The notes below the pieces were generated by a model. That model was not told the DNA's origin. It saw only the letters and a program-made list of their open reading frames with translations, and made no database searches. Below, one piece after another: positions 23,861-35,692 of a DNA stretch of 64,000 nt. Source of the stretch: Agriotes lineatus (taxonomy: Eukaryota > Arthropoda > Insecta > Coleoptera > Elateridae); contig CALNHX010001065.1 of NCBI GenBank assembly GCA_940337035.1, positions 1 to 64,000 of the forward strand, written 5' to 3'. The translations under genes were made by a program, and so were the position numbers. Numbering within the stretch: the first letter of the stretch is position 1; each line of letters opens with the position of its first letter.

Positions 23861-24052
23861 TCCTTTATATATGTATAATTGTATAGGTTATGGCTCCATC
23901 CGTATTACAACTAAGAATACAATTCATAAATCACGTTACCCTTTTTAAACCAATTGGAAGCTTAAAAACTCTTGGATACATGTGTACCACAGCGGTGATA
24001 CAAAACAAAAATTCGTATCACCTTATTGTGGTCTGTTGCTACGCAAAAGTGT

Positions 24053-24152
24053 GGTTAGCAGGTTAGGTTTTGCGTCAGTTTGGACACAAACTAACGCAAA
24101 ACCTAACCTGCTAACCTCGAATTTGACATAGACTTACAGTGCCACCAACATA
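24053..24152. mobile_element. Fold-back MITE copy 4, left arm truncated
   Basis: The shared hairpin with a complete right arm (GACATAGACTTACAGTGCCA) but a left arm that stops at GGTTAGCAGG. It lies within a diverged relative of the 530-bp composite repeat. Confidence 0.8.
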
Positions 24153-24412
24153 ATTCATTGTATTCTCTCACTAAATACAACTCGCGGTATGATTAGTAAT
24201 TGGTGATATTTCTCATTGAAACTGAAGGAGCAAATTCAACTCGTCCTTCGGACTTGTTGAATTCGCACCTCGGTTTTAATTGGAAATAAATAATCATAAT
24301 CATACTACTTGTGGTATTATGGCTGAGAATATAATTTGTTGAATTTTGAGCCAATCATCATCTCTTAAATTAATGATATTGGCCAATACGACCTTCTACC
24401 ATACTGACAATA

Positions 24413-24681
24413 CCGGGTGATCATAAATGGTTGGATTTTTTTTCTTAGGTTGGCACTGTTAATGTTGGTTACCCTGCTTTCAATTTTGGTGGCACTGTAA
24501 GTCTATGTCAAATTCGAAGTTAGCAGGTTAGGTTTTGCGTTAGTTTTGACACAGACTGACACAAAACCTAACCTCCTAACCTTGAATTTGACATAGACTT
24601 ACAGTGCCACCAAATTGATAGCAGGGTAACCAACATTAACAGTGCCAATCTAAGAAAAAAAAACAAGTTATGATCAACCGG
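24413..24681. mobile_element. Fold-back MITE copy 5
   Basis: Ends CCGGGTGATCATAAATGGTT and AACCGG, flanked by TA (24411-24412 and 24682-24683). It carries all three layers: outer arm (TTCTTAGGTTGGCACTG), middle arm (GGTGGCACTGTAAGTCTATG) and central hairpin. It is the most complete copy for comparison. Confidence 0.85.
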
Positions 24682-24683
24682 TA

Positions 24684-27553
24684 TATTTTGCAGGTTTTAC
24701 TTTGCGTTTAAGCCTAAAAAGCAACAAAAAATGCATTAAGAACAAACATCGATCATTAGCATTGATACTGAAGTAATAAAATGATATTGTGATGAAACGC
24801 GCCATCTGGAATCTCTTGCTTGTTATGCTTACTTTCATACTTAAAATATAAGCCACCTTATTTTCTGTTTTATTTTTCTACATTAGATTTAGGCAGTGTA
24901 TTGTCGAATAATAAAAGTTCGTAGAGCCATAGTGCAGCCAACGCTTTGTCGAACTTAATGTGCGTGTGTAGCGTTAAACGCTAATCTTCAGCCCGTCCGC
25001 GGGATGAGGGGAGTTATAACTGAAGATTACTCACGAATAAGCAATTACTAGCGTGCGGGCCTTGTCGGAATGCGTACGTGCCCATCTTCTGGTGCGAGAC
25101 CGATAGCAGTCAGTTATGCCATACGAAGGGCGAAGTAAGTACAAGCAGCTTCAACAACCTAGCAGTAAGCAATTTGCTGCGTATCAGTTCTTATGGGTAT
25201 ACAAGGCAGCGTTTGCTGGTCCAGACGCTTTCTTCATCGTCTACAAAAAAGGCACGCAAAATTACGACACTCAAAAAGCATATTTGCGACGTTTCAAGTA
25301 TTTCGTGACGTCAAACGGCTAAGCGTCGCCTCAGCCAGAGTTCGGGGCACGCCGAATTCCAATGCAATTAATTTCCATGCCTCACGCCAGTCAAGTTTAG
25401 ATGATGTACTCCAGGCCTAAATCCGCATGCGACACAGCAAGTTAGGGGCTACTTCCAGGTAAAATATTTTCAGTTTAAAAGCGATGTCGCGCTTAAAAAA
25501 GCGATTACGTAAGCCAATTGTGTTGATTTAAGTGCATGCAAACGTAACGCGGGCTGGCTCCAGGCCAGGTCCGTCTTTGAAGACATTTTAACATTTGTGT
25601 CTTTTAAAGACAAGTATTTCGTCGTTTTTTTAATATTGTTTTAATGTTGTGTATATACATGCGTGTAGATTCAGCTGAATAAACGTGCTGTGTATCATAT
25701 TGTATTTTATATTTTTACACAAAAAACATAACTTTCACGAAAAAACTAAAAGGGTCTTCGAATAAATCAGGTTTCTCGGTACATATTTTTGTATAATCAA
25801 ATTCTTGTTCATCAAAAAGTTATAATATAACCACCTTCTTTAGGAGTGTATAATGCAAAATTTGTAGGTATCAACGTCCGTTATAACTCCCAGAAGCTTG
25901 TTGATCGAACTACAGGATACCCTGTATAGCCAAGGCATTCTAGGTTTTCACGATTTGACCTTGAAAAATATACAGTAAATCTGTAAATTGATAAAAACGT
26001 TCTATTTGGTGTGCTAAAGAACTTACTGAAAGTCTATTATGTCGGCTTTATGGTGTTTTGCGTGCAACAAGGGCGTGACACCAATAGCCCAGGAAATAAA
26101 AGAATGGCGTCGGGAATAAAGTATTGGATTCACCTCAAAAATTCGAAATTGAGTTTTCAACAGATTGTCACGTTTTCGAGTCACCTGAACCCGAAAAACA
26201 TGTTTTTGTTCATTGGTCTGTCTGTCTGTGAACAGAATATCTCAAAAACGAAAAGTGGTATGGCGTTGAAACTTCATATATAAGTGTTGTGTACTATCTA
26301 GATGCGACAGCAAGCTTTGAAGAAAATCGCATAACCGCAAGTATGGTGTCTACTCTTGTGATTTTTCAGTTTTTTTTTCGATTTTTTCAAAAAACGGCTC
26401 TAACGATTTTTTTCAAACTCTACTTTTTCATTACATTTTTAATGTGTATTGATGTGATATAGGTGATTTTCCAGTTGAATACCTCTAAAATGGGTTTCTT
26501 TTGTTTTCTTTTTCTTGTTTTTTTATTAACTCCTATTTTGAATAGAACACAGAGTAGATTATTAAATTTTTTAATTCAGCTTAAAATTTTAGAGAAAACT
26601 TGTCTGTTCAACTAACGCTCTATTTTGTACGGGTTTCTGTAGAATTTGTAATTTTTGAAAATTTTTGACAAATGCTTAAAAATTAAAAATCAAATTTTTG
26701 GCTAATTATAAGATCACTGTAAAAGGAAGTTGTGTGCGTGTATCACACCAAATTTTTTAACAATGTAAGGCACAGTTGGTAACAAAAAAAAATACCAAAG
26801 TCGAAGCAAACATTGATAGTCGATCATTCTTTACTCATCAAGTGAATTCATTTGTTAAAATAACATACCTACAGTCTACCTTTTTTCAACATGACTCAGA
26901 GCAGACTGTGGCTTCTACTTTTTTACAGTGTACTAATCCAATATTAAAAATATTACTAACGTCACTATTGACATATGTCTGAACACTGCAAAAGTTATTA
27001 CAAGGTGTTGTCAAATGTACATTCAAAATGCCAAAAAGGCTAAAAAGGAAACTGAGCAAGTTGCTTTCGTAAGTTTAATTTAAAATTTATGAAAATAAGT
27101 GACGTTGTAGTTCGACTTACTTTGCTAATTTCATCTGTAACCAACATTAAAACCTGGTTTTTAACTAAATTTTTATCTACACTCTTATCTTACAAAAATG
27201 TATTGTCATAGCCTGGTCTAATTCATGTTCAAAAAAGAAACTGTAACTGGTCCCTCCAGTTTAGCAAGATGCGCCAGGAATCGCTCTTCTATAACTGAAG
27301 TAGTACTTTCCAGAAATTACAAAATGCCAATGTTAGTTTGAAATTAGTAACTTTTTGTAACTAAACATTTGATACACTGTTAAAAATATTCATACTTAAG
27401 GCCTACATAGAATTACAAATGGAGTGAATGAGGTATACTAAAGAAACTTTTCTATTCAATTTTGCGCTAATGCCAATAAAACATTAAAAAAAGTGTGTTT
27501 TAGTATTCGAAGTTTTAACGCTCTAGCTTGTTTGAAACTAAGAATATGGAAAC
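24684..27553. other. Mostly non-coding; possible short transcription unit near 25.1-25.7 kb
   Basis: No known gene. The GC-richer part at 24.9-25.5 kb holds an ATG-initiated 68-codon ORF (25116-25322, starting MPYEGRSKYKQLQQ) that I do not recognise. AATAAA near 25679 could end a transcript. A short hairpin, AATCTTCAG with CTGAAGATT, spans about 24981-25028. About 26.0-26.5 kb looks like an old dispersed repeat (GTCTGTCTGTCTGTGAACAG). The rest is low-complexity AT-rich sequence. Confidence 0.45.
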
Positions 27554-29590
27554 ATGTTGTTACCGATTCAAACGGTATTAACGACATTAACAACTAGTCC
27601 CTCAAGCGTGCAAAACAAAATCATACGCTTGAGAGCCAAATCTGTTACCCACGAAACGACTTTACGACATAATCGGGAAATATTAACCGGATACGCAGCC
27701 CCGACCCTCGTTACGAGATGTTCGGTAGCAAAGATGCTCCAGCTATGGTTCGCTCAGCGAGAAGGTCGTGGTTCTATACTAACTAAAGTTAGGGCTGTGC
27801 TTTGACACAAAAGGGGTAAACCGTGTTAAATGAAGGACGCCACCACTTTCTAAATCGGAAGAAAACACTCAACAACACAGGTAGGCCCACTTGAAAGTGG
27901 AAGGGATGGACCTACCCCTCTACTATCAGCTTGGCAGAGTTTGGTCGACGAGTCACGTACAGCACTGACTTACCTTACCAAAAATAACTCATTGATACAA
28001 GATACAACTGCTAAACTCCTTTTACAACTAAAAAGTACACACATAACGCATGCAAATATCCTAAACACAAATGAAAAACATAAATACTTGACAATAGACT
28101 CTATTGAAATAATAAAAAGATGTAGGTGACAATAAACATGAAATGTTGACTAGTTAGATTTAAAAAGAATCAAAGAGGTTAGTTAGGTTAGATTGCGCAA
28201 CACTTCGACTTAAATACTATTATTTATGATACATAAAGATCAATCATAGTAAAGAAATAATTAAAAGAAATAAAATTGGTATATTGATACAATCAAATTT
28301 AGAAAAATTAAAAAAGATTTGTTGGGTAAATTGAATTTGGTAAAGCAGATTTAATTAAAAATAAATTGTAATTTTATCTTGAAAAGTTATAACATTTGAG
28401 TATTTCGTATTGGTAATGGAAGATAAGATAATGTTAGTATGAGACAAAAATGCTTGCTCTGTAATAATATAATTGTAGCATGTATAGATCAGATTAGGTA
28501 ATTTTAAAAGTGGGCATCAATAATCGTAACTATATAAGATGAAATTTTGTTTAAAAACAGGATTGAATAATAAATAAAATTATGTTCGGACGTTTTTGAA
28601 AGAATCTATTTAGAACTAATAAATAAAAAACTTTGAAAATATGCCTTTATTTGTATAAAATTTGGTTATATGCAAATAAAATGGGTTGTTAACAAATTTA
28701 CAAGGTGAATAAGCGAAAATATAAACTAGAGTTGATGTGAGTATACAATCGGTGAAGAGATTGTGGAATACAGTTTAATTAGCTACAAAGAAGAAGAAGA
28801 CGACAACATTTGGATAGATTTGGATTTATTGGTGCATTGCAAGATATAATTGACATTCGTTGTTGGAGTTGGGGATTCTACAGAGGACTGGAAGCGGTTT
28901 GCTGGAGTGATTTGGTTGCTACGGGATAGGAGCTGTGGACAAAAGAAATTAGTTTGAGAATTATCTGCTAGTTGGGGTTTACCAGAGCGCTGAGGTCGTC
29001 GGTCGCATATTAGGAGTTCAAGGAGTGAAGTTGGATCTGCAGGAGCCTGGAGTTTTGACTTTTGGGAAGTTCCTTAGTTGATTGAAGGTACGTTGAGGAT
29101 AGGCTGACGTTGGCCATGGGTGAGAATCGTCGGGGTCATTGGTGTTTGATATGAGTAGCTGTAAAAGTGAAAGGAAGTCAGGTTTGTGGTAATTAGTTAT
29201 AATAAGAAATAAAGAAAACAATTAATTGAGTAAAATAACTTAATAACAATACTTACTTTGGTAAAATAATCATTAATTTGTGAAAGAGAAAGGATATTTG
29301 TCAATTTTGATAGTTTTGTGCTGTTATACTGGTTAAAAGTCAAACTGACATTTAATAACAGTAATTGAATTAACAATTCATATAAAAATTTTGAATATCT
29401 AAAAATCGATAACTTGATTGATGAACCTCGCCCTAATGAGAGTCTCAAATGTATTACATAATTTTAAAAGTACAAAGGTATATTCATTGCAGTTTAAAAT
29501 AGCACAAAAAGTGTTTGCTAGTCATCTCAAATTGTTGGGAGATATAACATATTAAAATAGCTATCCTAACGTGGTGCTACCAACACATAT
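27554..29590. other. AT-rich non-coding sequence; possible LTR near its right end
   Basis: No gene. At about 27680-27790 there is a degenerate tRNA-like stretch (TAGCAAAGATGC as an A-box-like and GGTTCTATAC as a B-box-like block), possibly a tRNA-derived SINE relic. The right end may be the 5' LTR of the gag element at 30017, since a primer-binding-site-like TGGTGGCCCAGCGTGGCAC follows at about 29594. No second LTR copy is present to confirm it. Confidence 0.35.
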
Positions 29591-30016
29591 TTATGGTGGC
29601 CCAGCGTGGCACTTGCCTGCTGGTCATTTCATAATTATGACGCCGCAACTGTGAGGCAATTCTGCATTGCACATTTATGTTATCCAACTGTGGAACTTGT
29701 AAAAGTTAGTTTTCAAGCTATATTCTTGGGAGAAGTAACTGAGAGGTTTGATTGTGACTGATAGACCAAGTTTATGGTTAATTTATTTATTTATAATAGT
29801 GAATTAAGAAACAGGATCGTTAAAAAACAATCATAATTTAAAAACGTATCGTAATTGAGTTCTTTTGAGATTAATAAAGTAACAGGAATAGGACATTCAA
29901 TAAGAATAAATAAAGCAGCGTATAAAGGTTCAATTAGTGAACAAAACACGAAGATTTACAATTGAATATAAAGGTTTGTAATCAAAGTAGGTATATTTGA
30001 AAATTTAAAATAAAAT

Positions 30017-31160
30017 ATGGCAGACAAAAGGGTTACAAGAAAAAGCAAGAAGACTGAAGAGAAAAAAGACGAAGGACAAGAAGAAATGGAAGTGGTAGCG
30101 AGTGGTGCTAAAGTTGAAGTGGGAGAAATACAGCAAGAGGTAGGTGTACAAGGTGATCAGGTAAGGATTCAGCAGGAATCAACAGGAAAACCAACCATCG
30201 ATATGGACAAGTTAATGGAAATGACGGCAAAAATGCAACAGTCGATGGAGACAACTGCAGAGAAAAATGTGGCAGAGTTGAAGAAGGATTTACATGAAAT
30301 AAAGAAAGATGCAGCAGAGTTGAAAAGAGATTTGCAACATTCAATTGTGGAAAAGGCCGAAGACAGTAAAAAAGATACTGAGAAAAGAGAAAACACGTTA
30401 AAACAGGATGCCGAGGAAAGGGAAAACAGGTTAAAACAGGATGCTGAGAAAAGGGAAGGTAGATTATAAGCAGCAATAAAGAGTACTGCAGAAAAGTTGC
30501 AAGAACAAGAAGCACAGGCAGAAAAGATGGAAGAGACAATGAAGGAGTTAAAAGAAGAATTTAATAAGGTGCAACTCGAAAATAAACAAGAATTGCAAGC
30601 ACAAATAAATAAAATTAGTGTCAAGTTAGAACATTATAAGGATGAAGTTAAAAATGATGTGAGAAGGGAACGGAAGGAAGAAAACAAACAGATAGAGAAA
30701 GATTTTACACAAATCATAGAAGATAAGTTAATAAAGAATAACGAAGAATTGGAAGGAAAAATAGTGGGCATACAAAGACAGAATGAGGATGTGCATGAAA
30801 AAGTAAAACTGATTGATGAAAAGGTAGATTAAAACAGAGTTGAGATGCAAGGAGAAATTAATCACAACGTAAGGAAAGTTAATTTGTTAACAGAAAATAA
30901 TTCAATAAAGCTTAAAGAGGTAGAAGATAGATTAAAAAGAATTCAAGATGGCACAGGAATTTTAAATGAAAATCAAAGAGGAAATTACATGGGAATACAA
31001 GCAGATATGTTACCAATTTTTGAAGGAAAATTAGGAGAACAACCGATGACCTATTTAGTTAAATTAGAAGACATAATGAAATCAGTATTGAATGAAAATA
31101 AAAGATTTCAAATAATGAACATAACCTGAAGAGGTCATGCAGATGTGTGGCATAATATTT
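30017..31160 (+). pseudogene. LTR-retrotransposon gag, coiled-coil part, with nonsense codons
   Basis: The ATG at 30017 opens a lysine/glutamate-rich protein (MADKRVTRKSKK) with a long coiled coil, including near-repeats TLKQDAEERENRLKQDAEKR. One frame is interrupted by TAA at 30467, TAA at 30830 and TGA at 31127, then by an insertion at about 31163. A capsid-like segment begins near 31000 (MLPIFEGKLGEQPMTYLVKL). The part after the insertion is annotated at 31748. No protease, RT or integrase is found downstream, so only the gag end survives. Gypsy-type is the best guess because similar coiled-coil gags occur in insect Gypsy elements. Confidence 0.65.
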
Positions 31161-31162
31161 AC

Positions 31163-31711
31163 GGTCTGTGAGACCGAGCAAACACATGATGCACTATATT
31201 ACTTAATGTGCCAGCGTTAGTTTACCGCCCATTTCACTACCTTCCTATATATTGCCATTGAAGATCCGTATGCAGTTTTGAGTTCGTGCTTGCAGTGGTT
31301 TAAAAGTTACCTATTTATAATTTCGGTTTCAGAGACCGAAGCGGGTATCCGAGTTGTTTTTATTTTGACCTTTGATATACGACCAATGTGAGGAGAAGGA
31401 AGTATTTTTTGCATTTTTAGTAACACTGTTATACTAAAACATTATTATAGTCATGGCAGATTTTATGAGAAAGAACAGGCTCGACTAAAACAGACGATGC
31501 GAGATATAATAGCGGAGGAGGATGTCGACAACGCGTTTTATGATGATGTGCCATCGTCTGACGAAGATAATTTATTGGAAACTAGGAAAATGAACAGTGA
31601 CACTGAACAGGAAATATCTGATTAGGAAGACGTTAGTGAACAAGAAACTAATGCCATAAGATATCTTATTATTTTTATGGAGGTGGCAGAGGGGTGTCGG
31701 ACTGCGAGACC
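31163..31711 (+). mobile_element. Probable piggyBac-derived non-autonomous insert
   Basis: This interrupts the gag frame between the codons for WHNI and VKYTNY. Its ends carry an imperfect inverted motif, GGTCTGTGAGACCGA on the left and TCGGACTGCGAGACC on the right; a related motif (CAGAGACCGAAGCGGG) occurs inside. From about 31450 it encodes an acidic fragment (AEEDVDNAFYDDVPSSDEDN) that resembles the N-terminus of piggyBac transposases. The right boundary is uncertain and no perfect TTAA duplication is seen. Confidence 0.45.
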
Positions 31712-31747
31712 GGTGCGGGTACTGATGCCTTAGAATTTTGAACGGGT

Positions 31748-32505
31748 ACTGGAGGGTTAAATACACAAATTATCAAGAATTTAGAAAATTATTTATGGAC
31801 CAATATTGGAGTAATGCACGTCAAGCTCAAGTGAGAACACAGTTCACAACTGCAAGATATTTTGAAAGAGATAGCACGCGGGAAATGTATGTTATACATA
31901 AATTTAATAAAGCGCAGCATCTGACACCAAAATTAGCCGAGGAAGAGATAATTCAACATTTATCTCGACATTTAGAAGGGGAAATAACAAGAGCTGTAGC
32001 GGTCCAAAATATTAAAACTATGAAAGATTTTCTAGTATTAGTTAGAAATTACGATATGGCTATTGGCAACAATAATAGAAATTATAACAGAAATGAAGGT
32101 CCCAGTTTTCAAAATTACAGTAAAAGAAAGTTCGATGATTTACAACAAAATAAATTTAATTTTGACCGAAATAATTATAATAATGTTAGAACGGGAGAAA
32201 GAAACTTCAATTATAACTATAATAAAAATTTGGATAGATGGAGGAACAACCAATACAATGAAAACAACATGAATAGGAATAAAAATAACTATATTAGACA
32301 ATATAATGAGAGGTATTATGATAACAATAAACGTAAAAGATATCATGCAATGATTGATGACAGAAACAATGAAAAATCCAAGCAGGAGGAAAATAAAAAT
32401 CAATATTCTCAAAGGCGATACATAAACACATTATTCAGAAATATAAATGAAAGAGGAAGACGGATGCAGGAAAATCAGAGAGAAGAAACTGAGTCCGTTA
32501 AATAA
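31748..32505 (+). pseudogene. LTR-retrotransposon gag, capsid C-terminal part and basic tail
   Basis: This continues the gag of 30017 after the insert. The retrotransposon-gag pattern is visible: EFRKLFMDQYWSN, then a stretch ending in an IIQHLSRHL helix and KTMKDFLVLVRNYD. It ends in an Asn/Arg/Tyr-rich basic tail that would bind nucleic acid in place of a zinc knuckle. Stop at 32503-32505. Confidence 0.65.
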
Positions 32506-34383
32506 TCCGCAGTAGCGATAATTCAAGGGTCTCGCAACCCTCGACGATAATGGACTTCGACCACATTAACTGATTTGCTTCACTTGCACCCCTCAACGGC
32601 TAATGTTTACAACACGAAGAACATCAGGGATTTCCACAAACGGGACAGTTCCATTCCTTCAGAAGGCACCAACAGTTAACGAAACACACACAACTTATTC
32701 GAAAAACTGAAGCCGGACAATAATTTCTTTAAAGGGCTCTCCGCCAGCGGCGACCGCGGCGGCGACCGGAGGCGAAATCTCACACACGTGTTGTTTGGTT
32801 CAGAGACGGGCGGTGATTGAATCAGAAAATCGCGGGCAGTTCGACGGTGGCTTAGCGTCCGGAAATGCATTTCTTTTTAGCACATGCGAAAGCAGGACCC
32901 AAGCGGGAAAATTCCATTAAACTGATGCAATAACTGACTAAACAATTTATACGAAACTCGGGGAAGCACCGAGAGTTCCTTAACAACAATAAATTCTAAG
33001 AAGGCGACAATTCAGCACAAAGCATATGGAACAGATTGCGTCACCCCAACCGCTAGAAGAAAATTCTAGAAGAACCAAAAGCTAAATAAGCGATTTACAG
33101 GGTGTGTATGGGAATAAGAATGAATTCTAAGAAATCGAGAAGCTAAAACTGTATTGCTTGCAGAACGGAACAAAGGGTAAATTCATAAATGAAATTCGGA
33201 GAATATAAATGGACTGCAGAGTGTTAGTAAACGACCTACGCGGAAATAACGTAATGATGGACTAAAATATTGAGTACACCACTGAATTACAAAGCTAACT
33301 ACGTGAATCTTGAAAATGCTAGAATTTGACAAATTGTTCTAACAATGTTTAGTATAAAAGTTCTAGCTTGGTTCATAAAATGCTGATACATATTACAAAG
33401 TGCCACTAGCGCCGTGAATACCGAAACCGACTAATCTCGCCCAAAAGTTTTTCAGTTCTTTGCATTAATATTTCTCGCAAACTGGCACAGAAATCATCCT
33501 GGTAGGTTATGTCGTTCCCGAGACATAATGTTTACACCCCTCCGGCGGGACACCTTCATTAAACTGCATTTTTCGACTTTCCTTTAATATCAAAGCGACT
33601 GATGTCTACCCAAAAGTTATGCAGTTTCATGAGACCTTTCATATAATTTTTATTTGACCGGGATTGATTGAGCGGTTATGGTAAAAATTGCAAATTAATG
33701 AAAATTATCGGTTCCTAAAGTAATATTTCAGCATATCGCGCCGAAGTAAACATTCAATAACTTATTAAAGCAGCAAGTTGCAGAAATCATCTCATTAGAT
33801 ATAAATGTGCAAAACATTAAGTTTTTATAAATAACATAAGATACAATACACTTTATACTGAATTAATGCAACAGAAATTTTAAATTCAAGCCAAAGCCTA
33901 CTTGGAGAAAAAAAAATTACCTATGCACTTTAAAAGAAATATATCGAATAGTGTGAGAGTCAGAAAATCAATATCTAAACAATGCCTTCAAAATCATTTA
34001 GCATAAAAATTTGCCTTACGAACTTTCCAAAAAAAAATTTTTTTTTCTAAATAATAAAGAGCGCAGGTAAAACTCAAAATCCAAATTTTCTTAAGTTAAT
34101 TGGCATCGTGTTTCTTAATATAAAAGTAGGGTTGCCAGCTCCCATTTTGTGTTTTAGTGGATTTGATTAGAAAAAATGAAGGACCAAAGATGAAAATAAG
34201 GGACAACATGTTGTTTTCAATAAAATGCTCTGTTATGGTATCAGTAGCGACATTTATTAATAAAAAGAACAATTTTCATATGCAACGTATTGTAGTCGTT
34301 AATTGAAGCCAATAGTAGGTAAGTACTTAGTTATTTAATAATGAACAAAAGTATAAAATAACTATCATAAAAAAAATACAAAA
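32506..34383. other. Non-coding; nothing recognised
   Basis: A GC-rich patch (32690-32830) contains short CGGCGACCGCGGCGGCGACC repeats. The rest is AT-rich. This is where the pol of the 30-kb gag element would be expected, but no pol motif is readable in any frame. Confidence 0.5.
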
Positions 34384-35130
34384 TTACTTCTTTTTGGCAG
34401 TATACTTGGTATTACTTTTTGCTGCTTTAAGAACTTCTTCGTTTTTTATAATGAAATTATAAAATTCTTTACATTGCATGTTGAAGTTCGATTTTATTTG
34501 TAGTTCCCCTTTTACTGTGTCAATATCTAACTTATTTCGGTTTTTGGTCCAAGTATTCGTACGCAAGGAAAAATCCTTTCGGCCTGGGCGTTAGACACTG
34601 GGATGGAAAATACGTATTGTATTATTTTTACCAGATTCTTGTTTTCTTCAGTTGATTTTAGAATCTGAACCCATTTTTCAAGAGCATTTTCACACTTCTG
34701 TTTTTCTATTATTTCCGTCAAGAGAGGCTTTAATATACAGAACTCTTCATACAACGCATCTAAATTAATATTAGGTAGGTATCTGTAGTTTTGATACAAT
34801 ATATGTTGCACAAATCCTGGTACTTAACTTCTTTCGTCAGTGTCAGTGGCTGCAAACAATGGAAATTAATATTTTCCGAAAAATCGAATTGCGATTCTAT
34901 TTAGATATGTCAGCACATTTCGATACCACTCCAAAAATATAGTAGTGTATTTTTCAGCCTGAGAAGTGGACACTTTTCGAAGAGTTTTCTGGACTGCCAT
35001 TCCAAAAAAGGCAGCTTCTATTCGTTGGTTTATCTTTTGTTTCAAAGTATCCATAATTCTGTATACGCCGAACATTAGCACATACCTATGTGCCTTCAAG
35101 TTGACGCACAACCCCCGCCACTCAACAGCC
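34384..35130 (-). pseudogene. hAT-like transposase C-terminal relic
   Basis: Fragments of one protein lie in shifted minus-strand frames. About 35130-34870 gives an upstream part (DTLKQKINQRIEAAFFGMAV). From 34811 the dimerisation region reads VKIIQYVFSIPVSNAQAERI, the signature of the hAT C-terminal dimerisation domain. After a frameshift near 34560 it continues KNRNKLDIDTVKGELQIKSN and ends in a Lys-rich tail at 34384. The catalytic core is absent or unreadable. It is a decayed transposase, or transposase-derived host protein, of the family common in insect genomes. Confidence 0.7.
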
Positions 35131-35692
35131 AAAATAGAGGACGAAGTATTGTCCTCTATTCTCGATTTCAAAATAAGGGACAAGATCCATCTTTGGGTCT
35201 GAAAATGGGGACGTCCGTTAAAATAAAGGACTTCTGACAACCCTATATAAAAGAGATCCCCATGCACATACTTGAAAAACGGACACCAATTTCCAATTGA
35301 AATGGACACTTTTATTTTCTCTTTGTAATTTGGGATTTTCAGTAAATTTTAATTTTAATCGAGGAATTCAGCAATTTTCAATTAAAAATTACAATCGTTG
35401 TTTGCGGTTTTTGCCATTACATTTGAAATTAAACTTTTTTGAATTTATATGTAGTCGATTAGTAATGATTTTTAATTTAAAAGTACCTATAGCTAAACGA
35501 AATTCTTTCTCCAGGCCGAGTGGTTTGGTATGAGAATCAGATCAGATGTAATACCATGAAAAACCAATAAGCCTTCAATAAAAATTCCCTAAAGCTGATG
35601 TTTCAATCAGCTGAAATTTGACAGATGCTCAAATCTGGCAATAACATTTCAGTAAATTTTGACATCTGTAAATATTTTTGTTGCTAAAAATA
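35131..35692. other. Upstream region of cereblon
   Basis: Repeat-derived and AT-rich. It must contain the crbn promoter, but no TATA box or clear initiator could be assigned. A block on the minus strand at 35130-35230 continues the hAT-like relic at low quality. Confidence 0.4.

Noticed and set aside
25116..25322. A conserved 68-residue host protein
   Set aside because: Good ATG and a plausible frame, but no recognised family or splice context; mentioned only within the intergenic entry.
27680..27790. tRNA-like A-box and B-box blocks
   Set aside because: I could not fold a cloverleaf with paired acceptor ends; at most a decayed tRNA-derived SINE.
30017..30469. A host coiled-coil gene at 30.0 kb
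   Set aside because: The frame continues through nonsense codons into a capsid-like gag region, so it is a retroelement.
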